Of a DNA stretch of 46,618 bases, positions 16,395-24,678 are shown piece by piece. A model generated the notes under the pieces. That model was given only the letters and a program-made list of their open reading frames with translations. It ran no database searches and was not told where the DNA came from. Made by a program: the position numbers and the translations under genes. Positions within the stretch are counted from its first letter, which is position 1. Each line of letters starts with the position of its first letter. This stretch comes from Rhizobiales bacterium 65-9 (GTDB lineage: Bacteria > Pseudomonadota > Alphaproteobacteria > Rhizobiales > Beijerinckiaceae), in assembly GCA_001899525.1 (NCBI GenBank), contig MKVY01000027.1, forward strand, positions 52,198-98,815. Reading direction: 5' to 3'.

Positions 16395-17197
16395 GATCCG
16401 GACGAAGGTTTGACGAGCACCGTGAAGCCCTGCTTCTCAAACGCAGTCCTCGCCGCAGGGCCCCTGAGATAGGACAGAAACGCGGCCGCGTCGGCGTTGG
16501 TCGAGTCTTTCATCACGGCCACGGGATAGATGATCGGGGGATGCGTGTCCTCGGGAAAGGCTCCCACGATCTTCACATTCGGATCGGCGGCGGCGTCCGT
16601 CTGGTAGACGACGCCGAGCGGCGCCTCGCCGCGCGACACGAGCAGGAGCGCCGCGCGCACGCTTTCAGCTTGCGCGATGCTGTCCTTCACGCCGTTCCAG
16701 GCGCCGAGCTTCTCCAGCGCCGCCTTGCCGTACTTGCCGGCCGGCACCGCATCCACATTGCCCATCGCGAGCTTGCCGCCGGCGAGCGCCTTGGCGAGAT
16801 CGAAGCCCGGCGCGATCGCGACGGACGCAGTCGAATCCTTCGGGGCGACGAGCACGATCCGGTTGGCGAGAAGATTGACGCGCGTGTCGGGCTTGATGAG
16901 ATTCTTGCCCGCGAGAAAATTCATCCAGTCGAGATCTGCCGAGATGAAGAGATCGGCGGGCGCGCCGTGCTCGATCTGCTTGGCGAGCGTGTTGCTGGCG
17001 GCGTAGGAGATTTTAGGCGCCGGCTTGCCGGACGCCTTCGCCCAGCCGGCGGCGATCTCATCGAGGGCGTTCTTCATGCTCGCGGCGGCGAAGACGACGA
17101 CCTCCTTCGACTGCGCGCCAGCGCTCAGCGGCGCCGCGACAAGCCCGGCCAGAACGGCGACCGCGGCCGCGCCTAGTCGGCGATTGATCCTTGTCAT
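16391..17197 (-). CDS. modA: Molybdate-binding periplasmic protein ModA
   Basis: The 268-residue periplasmic receptor that delivers molybdate or tungstate to ModBC, supplying molybdenum cofactor enzymes. The signal peptide has RINRR, a hydrophobic core (LGAAAVAVLAGLVAAP) and a cleavage region SAGAQS. Mature blocks follow the ModA pattern: VVVFAAASMKNALDEIA (anion-binding Ser in AAAS), SYAASNTLAKQI, GAPADLFISAD, DAVPAGKYGKAAL, and GVVYQTDAAAD. ATG 17197 has a GGGGAGAA ribosome site. First gene of the operon modA-modB-modC-modE, with a candidate Mo-box 22-45 bases upstream of its start. Confidence 0.96.
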   Translation of the reverse strand: MTRINRRLGAAAVAVLAGLVAAPLSAGAQSKEVVVFAAASMKNALDEIAAGWAKASGKPAPKISYAASNTLAKQIEHGAPADLFISADLDWMNFLAGKNLIKPDTRVNLLANRIVLVAPKDSTASVAIAPGFDLAKALAGGKLAMGNVDAVPAGKYGKAALEKLGAWNGVKDSIAQAESVRAALLLVSRGEAPLGVVYQTDAAADPNVKIVGAFPEDTHPPIIYPVAVMKDSTNADAAAFLSYLRGPAARTAFEKQGFTVLVKPSSGS

Positions 17198-17218
17198 CAG
17201 ATTCTCCCCGGCCCGCTC

Positions 17219-17242
17219 CGCTATTCACGAATGGATACAGCG
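17219..17242. promoter_or_regulatory. Candidate ModE-binding site (Mo-box) upstream of modA
   Basis: An imperfect palindrome with outer halves CGCTAT and ATACAGCG around a 10-base centre lies just upstream of modA. It resembles the Mo-box plan (CGnTAT-N-ATAnnCG halves) bound by ModE, and a ModE-like gene closes the operon. The match is only partial, so this is a suggestion from position and symmetry. Confidence 0.32.
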
Positions 17243-17403
17243 CTTGCCTTGCGGCGTCGAGTCCGGCGGAAACGGCGGCGAATTCACGGGGCCGCACAAG
17301 AACCGCAGGAATCGGGCGGCCCGCCGGCCATCCGCGCGGCAGGCTCCGCGCGGACCCCGAATCCGGATACACAACGCGCGTGACCGCCCAAACCTCCAAA
17401 CCC

Positions 17404-18537
17404 ATGTCGCTCTCACGGGCGCAGGCGCGCCTGATCTGGCTCAGGGCGCAACGGCTCGACGAGACCGCGCCGTTCGGCTCCGGGCCGGAGGCGACGCGCG
17501 CGGCGATCGAGCATCTCGGCTATGTCCAGATCGATACGATCAACGTCATCGAGCGCTGTCATCATCATATCCTCTGGTCGCGGATTCCCGAGTACCGGCG
17601 CGCCCATCTGAGGCAGGCGCAGAGCGTCGACAAAAGCGTCTTCGAATACTGGACGCACGCCCTCTCCTACATACCCGCGCGCGACCTGCGCTTCTTCATC
17701 GCGGACATGAGGGAGCACAGGGATTCGCCCCGCGCCTGGTTCGCCAGCGTGAGCAGGCGCGATCTGAGCAAACTCGTCGCTCGCATCCGGCGCGAGGGCG
17801 CGATCTCCATCCGCGACATCGACGACGACGCGCTGGTCGAGAAGGACCACGCCTGGGCCAGCCGCAAGCCCTCCAAGCGCGTGCTTCAGCTCGGCTTCTA
17901 CGCCGGATTGCTGACGATCAGCGAGCGCGTCGGCATGGTGAAGAGCTACGAGCTGATCGAGCGGCATTTCGGCTGGGAGACGCGACCGCGCGCGGCCGCG
18001 ACGCGCGACACGCTCGATTATCTGCTCGACCGCGCGCTGCGCTCGCAGGGGATCGTCAGCCTGGATTCGATCTGCCACCTCGCCGCGTCGCGCAAGCCGG
18101 CGATCCATGCGCTGATCCAGAAGCGGATGCGCCGCAAGACGCTCGTTCCCGTCGATGTCGACGGCGCCGGCAAGACGCAGCACTGGGCGCGCCCGGAAAC
18201 GCTCGATCTCATTCCGGGAACGGCGGGCGACGCCGTCCACATCCTGTCGCCGTTCGACCCGCTCGTCATCCAGCGCAAGCGGCTCAGCCATTTCTTCGGC
18301 TACGATCATCTGTTCGAAGCCTATGTGCCGAAGGAGAAGCGCCGGCTCGGCTATTTCGCGCTGCCCGTTCTGATCGGCGACGAGGTCGTCGCGGCGATCG
18401 ACGCGAAGACCGACCGGGCGGCCAGGACGCTGCTCATCCAGTCATGGACCTGGATCGGCAAAGGGCCGCGCAAGGCGCAGAAAGCCGCGATCGAAGACGC
18501 GCTCGGCCGGTTCGAGCGCTTCCAGTTCGGGGATTAG
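17404..18537 (+). CDS. YcaQ/AlkX-type winged-helix DNA glycosylase
   Basis: A 377-residue protein of the HTH_42 family (formerly DUF1006). Characterised members YcaQ/AlkX and AlkZ are DNA glycosylases that remove bulky or crosslinked alkylated bases. The catalytic QxD motif is visible as YVQIDTINV (Gln42, Asp44), followed by the HHHILWSRIPEY block that is normal for YcaQ-type proteins, then winged-helix repeats and the C-terminal LSPFDPLVIQRKRLSHFFGYDH and LLIQSWTWIG segments. I use ATG 17404; an in-frame GTG at 17380 would add eight residues. It is divergent from modA and stands ahead of the M20 peptidase with a 97-base gap. Confidence 0.9.
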   Translation: MSLSRAQARLIWLRAQRLDETAPFGSGPEATRAAIEHLGYVQIDTINVIERCHHHILWSRIPEYRRAHLRQAQSVDKSVFEYWTHALSYIPARDLRFFIADMREHRDSPRAWFASVSRRDLSKLVARIRREGAISIRDIDDDALVEKDHAWASRKPSKRVLQLGFYAGLLTISERVGMVKSYELIERHFGWETRPRAAATRDTLDYLLDRALRSQGIVSLDSICHLAASRKPAIHALIQKRMRRKTLVPVDVDGAGKTQHWARPETLDLIPGTAGDAVHILSPFDPLVIQRKRLSHFFGYDHLFEAYVPKEKRRLGYFALPVLIGDEVVAAIDAKTDRAARTLLIQSWTWIGKGPRKAQKAAIEDALGRFERFQFGD

Positions 18538-18634
18538 CCTCTCCGCCGATGCGCGGCGGGCATGACCGGAGCGCGGTTGGCCGCGAGGCCGGCCTGCCCT
18601 ATCAGCATGGACGCTTTCAAAGCTGGAGATCGCG

Positions 18635-19855
18635 ATGCCGCTCACCGCCGCAGAAGAACGGGTTTCCTCCTGGCTCGCGACGCAGAAGGACGCGATGCTC
18701 GCGCTGCTCGCCGAGCTCGTGAACGCGGATTCCGGCAGCTATGACAAGAAGGGCGTCGACGCCGCCGGCGAGATCCTGAAGCGGTTTCTCGCCGCGCGCG
18801 GCCTGTCGATCGAGACGGTTCCGAGCGCCATCTATGGCGAGGCGATCAAGGCGACGCTGCCGCACGCGCCCGCCAACGATCAGCGGCCGATCGTGCTGAT
18901 GGGCCATCGCGACACGGTGTTTCCGGTGGGCGAGCCGACGCGGCGTCCGTTCGCCATCGTCGACGGGCGCGGCCTTGGACCCGGCGTCGCCGACATGAAG
19001 GCGGGGCTCGTGATCAACGCCTTCGTCGCCGCGGCGCTGGCGCGCGAGGAGGACCGGCCAGGCCCGCTGATGCTGCTGATCACCAGCGACGAGGAACTCG
19101 CATCGCCCTCGTCGCGGCCCGTGATCGAAGCCGTGGCGCGGGAGGCGCGCTGCGTGTTCAACAGCGAGCCGAGCCGCACGCCGCAGGGCGCGCCGCGCTT
19201 CGCGCAGGACAGGAAGCAGACGATCACGCATGGCCGCAAGGGCGGCGTGTTCATGCGCTTCGAGATCACCGGCAAGGCGGCCCATTCAGGCGCCGCTTAC
19301 GAGCGCGGCGTCTCGGCGATCCTCGATCTCGCCAAGAAAGTGGCGCTGCTGCATGCGCTGACCAATCTGGAGGAAGGGATCACCGTCAATGTCGGCCTGA
19401 TCGGCGGCGGCCAGACGGTGAACACGGTCGCGCCCAGCGCATGGGGAGAAATCGACCTGCGCTATGCGCGCGCCGATCAACGCGCGCCGATCCTCGACCA
19501 GATCAGAACCATCGTCGAAACGCCGATGGTTCCGGGCGCGACGGGAAGTCTGACCGTCAAGGGCGAATTCCTGCCGCTCGAACAGTCGGACGAGGCGCGC
19601 GCGATGCTCGGCGCCTATCGTTCGGCGGCGTCGGAATTCGGCGTCGACGTCTCGACGCAATTCACCGGCGGATGCGCCGATTCCGGATTCACGGCGGCGG
19701 TCGGCTGCCCGACCTTGTGCAGCGTCGGTCCGATCGGCGGCGGCGGCCATACGCCGGACGAGTTTCTCGAAATCGACAGTCTTGCGCCCTGCGCGCAGAC
19801 GCTCGCCGTCGCGGTGATGCGGGTCAGCGAGGCGCTGCCGCAGGTCGACGCATAA
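18635..19855 (+). CDS. M20-family metallopeptidase, carboxypeptidase G2-like
   Basis: A 406-residue di-zinc hydrolase close in plan to glutamate carboxypeptidase CPG2, which removes C-terminal glutamate from folates and peptides. Metal ligands and catalytic residues are all present: His91 in MGHRDTVF, bridging Asp120 in GVADMKAG, catalytic Glu153 and ligand Glu154 in SDEE, Glu178 in NSEPS, and His372 in GGGGHTPDEF. The lid/dimerisation domain (~200-310) has the GKAAHSG motif. There is no signal peptide, so it should be cytoplasmic, unlike CPG2. ATG 18635 has GGAG seven bases upstream. It converges with the amino-acid ABC genes; intracellular peptide or N-acyl amino acid turnover is likely, but the substrate is unknown. 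Confidence 0.9.
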   Translation: MPLTAAEERVSSWLATQKDAMLALLAELVNADSGSYDKKGVDAAGEILKRFLAARGLSIETVPSAIYGEAIKATLPHAPANDQRPIVLMGHRDTVFPVGEPTRRPFAIVDGRGLGPGVADMKAGLVINAFVAAALAREEDRPGPLMLLITSDEELASPSSRPVIEAVAREARCVFNSEPSRTPQGAPRFAQDRKQTITHGRKGGVFMRFEITGKAAHSGAAYERGVSAILDLAKKVALLHALTNLEEGITVNVGLIGGGQTVNTVAPSAWGEIDLRYARADQRAPILDQIRTIVETPMVPGATGSLTVKGEFLPLEQSDEARAMLGAYRSAASEFGVDVSTQFTGGCADSGFTAAVGCPTLCSVGPIGGGGHTPDEFLEIDSLAPCAQTLAVAVMRVSEALPQVDA

Positions 19856-19906
19856 CGACGCCACCGCCGCAGCACGTCTTCCGGGACGCGATCATTTCGA
19901 TGCCAG

Positions 19907-20581
19907 TCATCGCTCCCGCCCCGCTCTGGCGCGCGCCTCGAAATAGCCGATGAGCCGCACCATCGGCCACAGGAAGATCAGATAGATCAGCGCGGCGGCC
20001 ATGATCGGCGTCGGATTGGCGGTGAGCGCCTGAGCGTCCGTCGCCTGCTTCAACAGCTCCGGTATCGCGACCACCGAGGCGAGCGACGTATCCTTCACGA
20101 TCGAGACCCAGTTGCTCGTGGTCGGTGCGACTGCGACGCGAAATGCCTGCGGCAGAACGACTTTCCACATCGTCTGCACGGGATGAAGGCCGAGCGACGC
20201 GGCCGCCTCGAACTGGCCGCGCGGCACCGACTCGATGCCGGCGCGGAACACCTCCGCGCTGAAGGCCGACAGCACGAGCGACAGGCCGAGCACCGCCGAC
20301 ACGAATCCCGACAGGCGCACGCCGACATAGGGCAGCGCGTAATAGATCATGGTGAGCACGACCAATGCGGGAATCGCACGAAGGATGTCGATATAAGCGA
20401 TCGCCACAAGCTGCGCGGGTCGCGGCGCGTAGAGCCGCGCCAGACAGATGAGAAGGCCCGCGACCGAACCGAACAGGATGCAGAAGAATCCCAGCGCGAC
20501 CGTCATGCCGAGCCCGCGCAGGAGCAACGGCAGAACGGTGAGGAAGACTTCGCCGTTGAAGAAGGTCTCGACGAACGACAT
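19907..20581 (-). CDS. Polar amino acid ABC transporter permease (HisM/GlnP type)
   Basis: A 224-residue inner-membrane permease of the polar amino acid uptake family. It has about five hydrophobic segments and the family blocks FFCILFGSVAGLLICLARLY near residue 35, YIDILRAIPALV, and the EAA loop QFEAAASLGLHPVQTMW with KVVLPQAFR. It lies 53 bases after the gene for an amino-acid binding protein on the same strand. No second permease and no ATPase follow; permeases of this family may work as homodimers, so an ATPase must be supplied from elsewhere. Confidence 0.92.
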   Translation of the reverse strand: MSFVETFFNGEVFLTVLPLLLRGLGMTVALGFFCILFGSVAGLLICLARLYAPRPAQLVAIAYIDILRAIPALVVLTMIYYALPYVGVRLSGFVSAVLGLSLVLSAFSAEVFRAGIESVPRGQFEAAASLGLHPVQTMWKVVLPQAFRVAVAPTTSNWVSIVKDTSLASVVAIPELLKQATDAQALTANPTPIMAAALIYLIFLWPMVRLIGYFEARARAGRER

Positions 20582-20616
20582 GCGCTTTCAGGAGAAAAGC
20601 AGAAGGGCCTGCGGCT

Positions 20617-20632
20617 GCGCGCGATTGCGCGC
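20617..20632 (-). other. Short stem-loop after the amino-acid binding protein gene
   Basis: A 6-bp GC stem (gcgcgc, loop gatt, gcgcgc) starts two bases after the stop codon of the binding-protein gene and precedes the permease. Such stems often protect the binding-protein part of the transcript so that more receptor than permease is made; here this role is inferred. Confidence 0.35.
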
Positions 20633-20634
20633 GT

Positions 20635-21441
20635 TCAATCGGCCTTCGGCAGCGGGCGCTCCTGCACGGTGGATGAATCGGGCGCGGGATCGGATCCGAA
20701 CCATTTCTTGTAAATGCCGGCGAGCGTCCCGTCCTTTTTCATGGCTGTGACGGCGTCATTCACCTTGGCCAGCAGGGGATGATCCTTCGTCATCATCAGG
20801 CCGTAGCGATCGTCCGGCGAGGGAATGCGCTCGGCGATCTGGAGGCCCTTCATCTTCTGGAAATAATAGGACATGCCGGCGAAGTCGCTGACCACGGCGC
20901 CGGTGCGGCCGTTCTGCAGATCGAGCAAAAGATTCTGGTAGGTGTCGTATCCCTTGATCTCGGCGAAGCCGTACTTCGCCTGATTGTCCTTCGCCCACGC
21001 CTCGCCGACCGATGACGAGAGCACCCCGATGATCGCGCCCTTCGCGTCAGCCAGGCTCTTGATCCTAGAGCCGACCTGCGTCGCCATCGCGCCGTCGCTG
21101 TCATAAAAACCCTGGGTGAAGGACTGGCTCTTCAGGCGCTCCTTGGTGATGGTGATGGTCGAAATCGCCAGGTCGATGCGCTTTGCACTGGTGGCCGCAA
21201 AGAGGGCCTGAAAACCCAGATCGGAAATCTCGAGCGGCATGCCGAGGCGCTTGGCGATGTCCTTCACCATATCGACCTCGAAGCCCTCGAACTCGCCCTG
21301 CGCGTTCTTGAACTCCCACGGCGGATTGGAAGGATAGGCGCCGACGCGCAACGTTTCGGCGGCATAGGCCGCGGAAGACGCGAAAAGCAGCGTCGCGGCG
21401 GACGCCAGATTCAAAAAAGCCCTTCGCTCGATAAACGCCAT
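20635..21441 (-). CDS. Amino acid ABC transporter substrate-binding protein (family 3)
   Basis: A 268-residue periplasmic receptor of solute-binding family 3 (polar amino acids). Signal peptide with a Tat-like ERRAFLN motif, a hydrophobic core and AYA-AE cleavage. Mature blocks: LRVGAYPSNPPWEFKN, the ligand-binding pattern EFEGFEVDMVKDIAKRLG, RIDLAISTITITKER, the second-lobe block IGVLSSSVGE, and the C-terminal MKKDGTLAGIYKKWFG. I start at ATG 21441, preceded by GGAGG; an upstream frame extension has no support. Paired with the permease at 19907. The precise ligand (Arg, Gln, Glu or a related compound) cannot be read. Confidence 0.93.
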   Translation of the reverse strand: MAFIERRAFLNLASAATLLFASSAAYAAETLRVGAYPSNPPWEFKNAQGEFEGFEVDMVKDIAKRLGMPLEISDLGFQALFAATSAKRIDLAISTITITKERLKSQSFTQGFYDSDGAMATQVGSRIKSLADAKGAIIGVLSSSVGEAWAKDNQAKYGFAEIKGYDTYQNLLLDLQNGRTGAVVSDFAGMSYYFQKMKGLQIAERIPSPDDRYGLMMTKDHPLLAKVNDAVTAMKKDGTLAGIYKKWFGSDPAPDSSTVQERPLPKAD

Positions 21442-21499
21442 GCCATCCTCCGCTGATGCGGAGCAAGGTTCCACCGCGCGCCGGCCGCCGTCAACAGGA

Positions 21500-21531
21500 T
21501 CGCCGCCAGCGCTTTGAAACGCTGGCGGCGA
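21500..21531. repeat. Perfect 12-bp inverted repeat, hairpin
   Basis: The arms tcgccgccagcg (21500-21511) and cgctggcggcga (21520-21531) enclose an 8-base loop (ctttgaaa). It lies between the end of the PRC-barrel gene and the start of the amino-acid binding protein gene, both on the minus strand. It could terminate the former or lead the latter; no U-tract follows on the minus strand, so intrinsic termination is doubtful. Confidence 0.5.
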
Positions 21532-21650
21532 CCATTCCGCGCCTGGACATTCCGCTTCGCGGATGGGGGGATCGCGACCGTCTTGTCCGGGCGACGCGGA
21601 AAACCGCTAATCTGCCTGCATCGCTACTCGGCGTGCATCACCTAGCGTCT

Positions 21651-22256
21651 TTACTTGGCGTATTTGAACGCCGGCGCAGCCTTCAACTGCTCGCGCGTCA
21701 TGCTGATGACCGCGTGGTCGGGATAGGCGCGCGGGCCCGTATCAGCCGCGGCGCCGGGCGCCGGGGCGACCGTGCCCGTCGTCGCTGTGCGATCCGTCGC
21801 GCCCGCCGCCGGAGCCATCGATGGCGCGGGAGCGGTCGATGTCGCAGGCGGCATCGTCGCAGGGGGCGCGCTGGTCGAACTCGTCGTCATGGGCCGCTCG
21901 ACCCATTTGACCTCGCTCATCGGTACGGCGACGTCATGCTGGCCGATGCCGAGAAAGCCGCCGACGCCGACGACGATCGCATCGACCTTGCCGTCCTGCG
22001 TGATCAGAAGCTCGGTGATGTCGCCGACCTTCTCATTGCTGGCATTGTAAACATCGACGCCCACCATCTTCGAGGCGAGCCACTGGCCCTGCTTCTGCTC
22101 GGTGTTGGTCATCAGGACCGGCGGAGGCGCGACCTTCGGCACCTCCGCCGGAGCGGGCGCAGGCGCGGCCGGAGGAGTCGCAGTCTGTGCGAAAGCCGGC
22201 GCGCTCATCAGGGCCGCAGCCAAGGCCATCGCGTGAACAGAATACATCCGCATCAT
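21651..22256 (-). CDS. Exported PRC-barrel domain protein
   Basis: A 201-residue exported protein. Signal peptide (hydrophobic MALAAALMSAP, cleavage near AFAQ), a Pro/Ala-rich linker (~25-45), then one PRC-barrel domain (~58-120) with GQWLASKMVGVDVYNASNEKVG (in pieces: SKMVGVDVYN, NEKVGDITELLI, DGKVDAIVVGVGGFLG, DVAVPMSEVKW). The rest is low-complexity Ala/Pro/Thr, with a last conserved-looking block MTREQLKAAPAFKY. PRC-barrels occur in photosynthetic reaction centre H subunits and RimM; exported versions are frequent in Hyphomicrobiales with no proven job. Two consecutive ATGs (22256, 22253) share the AGGGAG ribosome site; the second has the better spacing. Confidence 0.87.
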   Translation of the reverse strand: MMRMYSVHAMALAAALMSAPAFAQTATPPAAPAPAPAEVPKVAPPPVLMTNTEQKQGQWLASKMVGVDVYNASNEKVGDITELLITQDGKVDAIVVGVGGFLGIGQHDVAVPMSEVKWVERPMTTSSTSAPPATMPPATSTAPAPSMAPAAGATDRTATTGTVAPAPGAAADTGPRAYPDHAVISMTREQLKAAPAFKYAK

Positions 22257-22463
22257 TATCTCCCTGTGCGTTCACGCATCGCGCCAGGGGGCGGCGCGGC
22301 GCGCATGATCGAGAAATGGCGTTCATGCGCGCATGTTCCGCTGAGCAGCATGACGTCGGCACAAATCACACTGCAAATGCGCGCTTTATTGCACAGGGAG
22401 ACAGCGGGAATTCAGAGATCGACTCTGTTCGTCCGCTGAGATTTTCACACTGCGAAGGCGCCG

Positions 22464-23336
22464 TCAGGCGCGGCGGCGATAGACGAGAAATCCCTGAATC
22501 GCATCGACGAGTTTTTCCGGCTCGTCGACGCGGACGGAATGGCTGCTCTCATCGAAGACACGCAGATCGGAACCGGGAATCAGCCGATGAATCTCCTCGG
22601 AGAATTCCGGCGGGCAGATCCAGTCGTGTCGGCCGGCGATGATCAGCGTCGGCGCGACGATGTTTTTCAGCTCCGGACGCAGATCATAGCTGCGCAAAAA
22701 GCCGCCCGGCGCGAACGCCTGGTTGAGCGCCTCCGGCGAATGGATGCCGCGCTCGCGCACGGCGGCCGCCGCGACCGGATCGAACCGGCGCGCATAGAGC
22801 GGCCCCATGAGATCGTAATAGCGGCGCACCTTCTCGATCGTGTCGAGCGCGCCGGCCCAGAGCTGCTCGCATACGGCCTGCTGCTCCGGCGTTCCGCGCT
22901 CCGCGACGATCTGACGCGCGCGCTCGTGAAAGCCCGCATGCGACGCCGTGACGATGAGGATGAGATGGGACACGGCGTCGGGATAGCGCGCCGCGTGCGC
23001 CATCGCGACCATGCCGCCATAGCTCGTGCCGATGCTGACGATCGGCCCGAGGCCGAGATGGCGACGCAGCGCCTCCATGTCCTCGACATTCTCGTCGAGC
23101 GTGTATTTCGACACGTCGCCGCGCGCGGAGCGGCCCTGCCCGCGATGATCGAAATAAACCAGCTGCATGCGAGCGGTCAGCGCGTTCATGCGCGCCTTCA
23201 TGTCGGAGTGCTCTCCTCCCGGCCCGCCGTGAATGATGAAAGCGGTCGGCCGCTCGCGCATCCGGCCGCCGTCGGGAACGAGCCCCGCCCCGTCGATGTC
23301 GAAATAGATCTCTGTTTCGCGGATGCTGGCGCGCAT
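22464..23336 (-). CDS. Alpha/beta hydrolase, proline iminopeptidase-like
   Basis: A 290-residue cytoplasmic alpha/beta-fold hydrolase of the prolyl aminopeptidase (S33) group. The oxyanion motif HGGPGG lies near residue 40, YFDHRGQGRS follows, the nucleophile is Ser in GTSYGG (about residue 108), the acid is in AGRHDWICP and the base in SSHSVRVDEP. The DHRGxGRS and HGGPG pair points to iminopeptidases or related epimerases/lactonases, but many paralogues act on small esters, so the substrate is uncertain. ATG 23336 is preceded by GGAG at proper distance; the longer frame upstream has no ribosome site. Divergent from the ferredoxin-NADP reductase gene. Confidence 0.9.
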   Translation of the reverse strand: MRASIRETEIYFDIDGAGLVPDGGRMRERPTAFIIHGGPGGEHSDMKARMNALTARMQLVYFDHRGQGRSARGDVSKYTLDENVEDMEALRRHLGLGPIVSIGTSYGGMVAMAHAARYPDAVSHLILIVTASHAGFHERARQIVAERGTPEQQAVCEQLWAGALDTIEKVRRYYDLMGPLYARRFDPVAAAAVRERGIHSPEALNQAFAPGGFLRSYDLRPELKNIVAPTLIIAGRHDWICPPEFSEEIHRLIPGSDLRVFDESSHSVRVDEPEKLVDAIQGFLVYRRRA

Positions 23337-23587
23337 GGTGATGCTCCGGAGAAAGCGGCGGACAGTAGTCCTGCGGCCGACGCGGGCGCAACGGCTCCGG
23401 TTCAGCGGCGGAGGCGAAGAATTGCGCACCGCAGCATAAATCGCTATGGGCCTCCCGTCCGGCCGGCTCTCCGGCGCGCATCGCGGCGACAGCCAGGGTG
23501 AAGACCCCAGCCCGACAATCGCCGCGATGAAAGCCAGCGCGGCCCGCCGCCGCGCCGCGGAGCGAATTGCGGTTCGGGGACAGGGCG

Positions 23588-24361
23588 ATGAGCAATTTCA
23601 ATCAGGAAAGCGTGCTGAGCGTTCACCACTGGACGGACACGCTGTTCAGCTTCACCACGACGCGCGCCCCGTCCTTCCGCTTCGCCAACGGCCAGTTCGC
23701 GATGATCGGCCTCGAGGTCGAGGGCAAGCCGCTCATGCGCGCCTACAGTCTGGTCAGCTCGAACTATGAGGACACGCTGGAATTCCTGTCGATCAAAGTT
23801 CCGGACGGGCCGCTCACCTCGCGGCTGCAGCACATCAGGGTCGGCGACCCGATCATCGTCGGCCGCAAGGCGACCGGCACGCTTCTGATCGACAATCTCA
23901 CGCCCGGCCGAAACCTCTATCTGATCGGCACCGGCACCGGGCTCGCGCCCTTCATGAGCCTCATCAAGGACGCCGAGACCTATGACCGCTTCGAACGGGT
24001 CGTGCTGGTGCATGGCTGCCGCAAGGTGACGGAACTCGCCTATGGCGAACGGATCACGGAAGAGCTGCCGCGCTCCGACCTGATCGGCGAGCTGGTGAGC
24101 GAGAAGCTGATCTATTATCCGACCGTGACGCGCGAACCGTTCCGCAATCGCGGCCGCATCACAGACCTCGTCACCTCGGGCAAGCTGTTCGCCGATGTCG
24201 GCCTGCCGCCGCTCGACCGCGAGCAGGACCGCATGATGCTGTGCGGAAGCCCGGAGCTGCTGCGCGACATGCGCGTCATCCTCGACGAGCGCGGCTTCGA
24301 GGAAGGGTCGCACGCCGAAGCGGGCGAGTATGTGGTCGAGAAGGCCTTCGTCGAGAAGTAG
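23588..24361 (+). CDS. fpr: Ferredoxin--NADP(+) reductase
   Basis: A 257-residue cytoplasmic flavoenzyme that transfers electrons between NADPH and ferredoxin or flavodoxin, often tied to oxidative stress and iron-sulfur metabolism. The FAD-binding motif is RAYSLVSS (~50-57), with a second FAD contact near GPLTSRLQ; the NADP domain has GTGTGLAPFMSL (~113-124), VHGCRKVTELAY and MMLCGSPELL. The C-terminal tail ending EKAFVEK matches bacterial subclass I reductases, in which the last residues extend over the flavin. ATG 23588 is the natural start. It is a single gene, convergent with two small minus-strand genes. Confidence 0.95.
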   Translation: MSNFNQESVLSVHHWTDTLFSFTTTRAPSFRFANGQFAMIGLEVEGKPLMRAYSLVSSNYEDTLEFLSIKVPDGPLTSRLQHIRVGDPIIVGRKATGTLLIDNLTPGRNLYLIGTGTGLAPFMSLIKDAETYDRFERVVLVHGCRKVTELAYGERITEELPRSDLIGELVSEKLIYYPTVTREPFRNRGRITDLVTSGKLFADVGLPPLDREQDRMMLCGSPELLRDMRVILDERGFEEGSHAEAGEYVVEKAFVEK

Positions 24362-24367
24362 CGCCCG

Positions 24368-24574
24368 TCAGGCGCTGACGTCGAGATTGCCGCCGACGCC
24401 GGGCGGATTGGCGGCCTGCGCCAGCTTGGCGAGATTATCCTGCGAGGCCTGAAGAAGGTTGGCGACCGCCGCGTCGGCGTTCGCGTTCATCTTCATCAGC
24501 CGCGCGGCGACGGCCTGCTGGGCCTTCGCGTTCGAGGCAGCCACTGCGGCAAGGGCGACCGATCCGCTGTCCAT
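24368..24574 (-). CDS. YjfB-like putative motility protein (68 aa)
   Basis: A 68-residue helical protein beginning MDSGSVALAAVAASNAKAQQ, followed by VAARLMKMNANADAAVANLL. This resembles the short YjfB family, small proteins annotated as putative motility factors whose function is unproven. The start at 24574 is favoured because a GCGGAG ribosome site lies six bases upstream; an ATG two codons earlier overlaps that site. No flagellar genes are nearby, so the motility label is only from the family. It converges with fpr, with six bases between stops. Confidence 0.68.
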   Translation of the reverse strand: MDSGSVALAAVAASNAKAQQAVAARLMKMNANADAAVANLLQASQDNLAKLAQAANPPGVGGNLDVSA

Positions 24575-24678
24575 GACCATCTCCGCTCGCCGCGTCGACA
24601 GGATCGCAGCGCGATCCGACTCCTCGCCGACGGGTCTTAACAATCCGTGAAGAGCAGCAGGGCGCGCGGCCGCCGCCG

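Noticed and set aside
22259-22404. Inverted copies of tctccctgtgc separated by ~125 bases upstream of the PRC-barrel gene
   Set aside because: One copy is simply the ribosome site of the gene; the other has no start codon in range, so the pairing looks accidental.
24601-24617. A 7-bp hairpin (ggatcgc/gcgatcc) between two small genes
   Set aside because: Short, no T-run, and of a kind expected by chance in GC-rich DNA.
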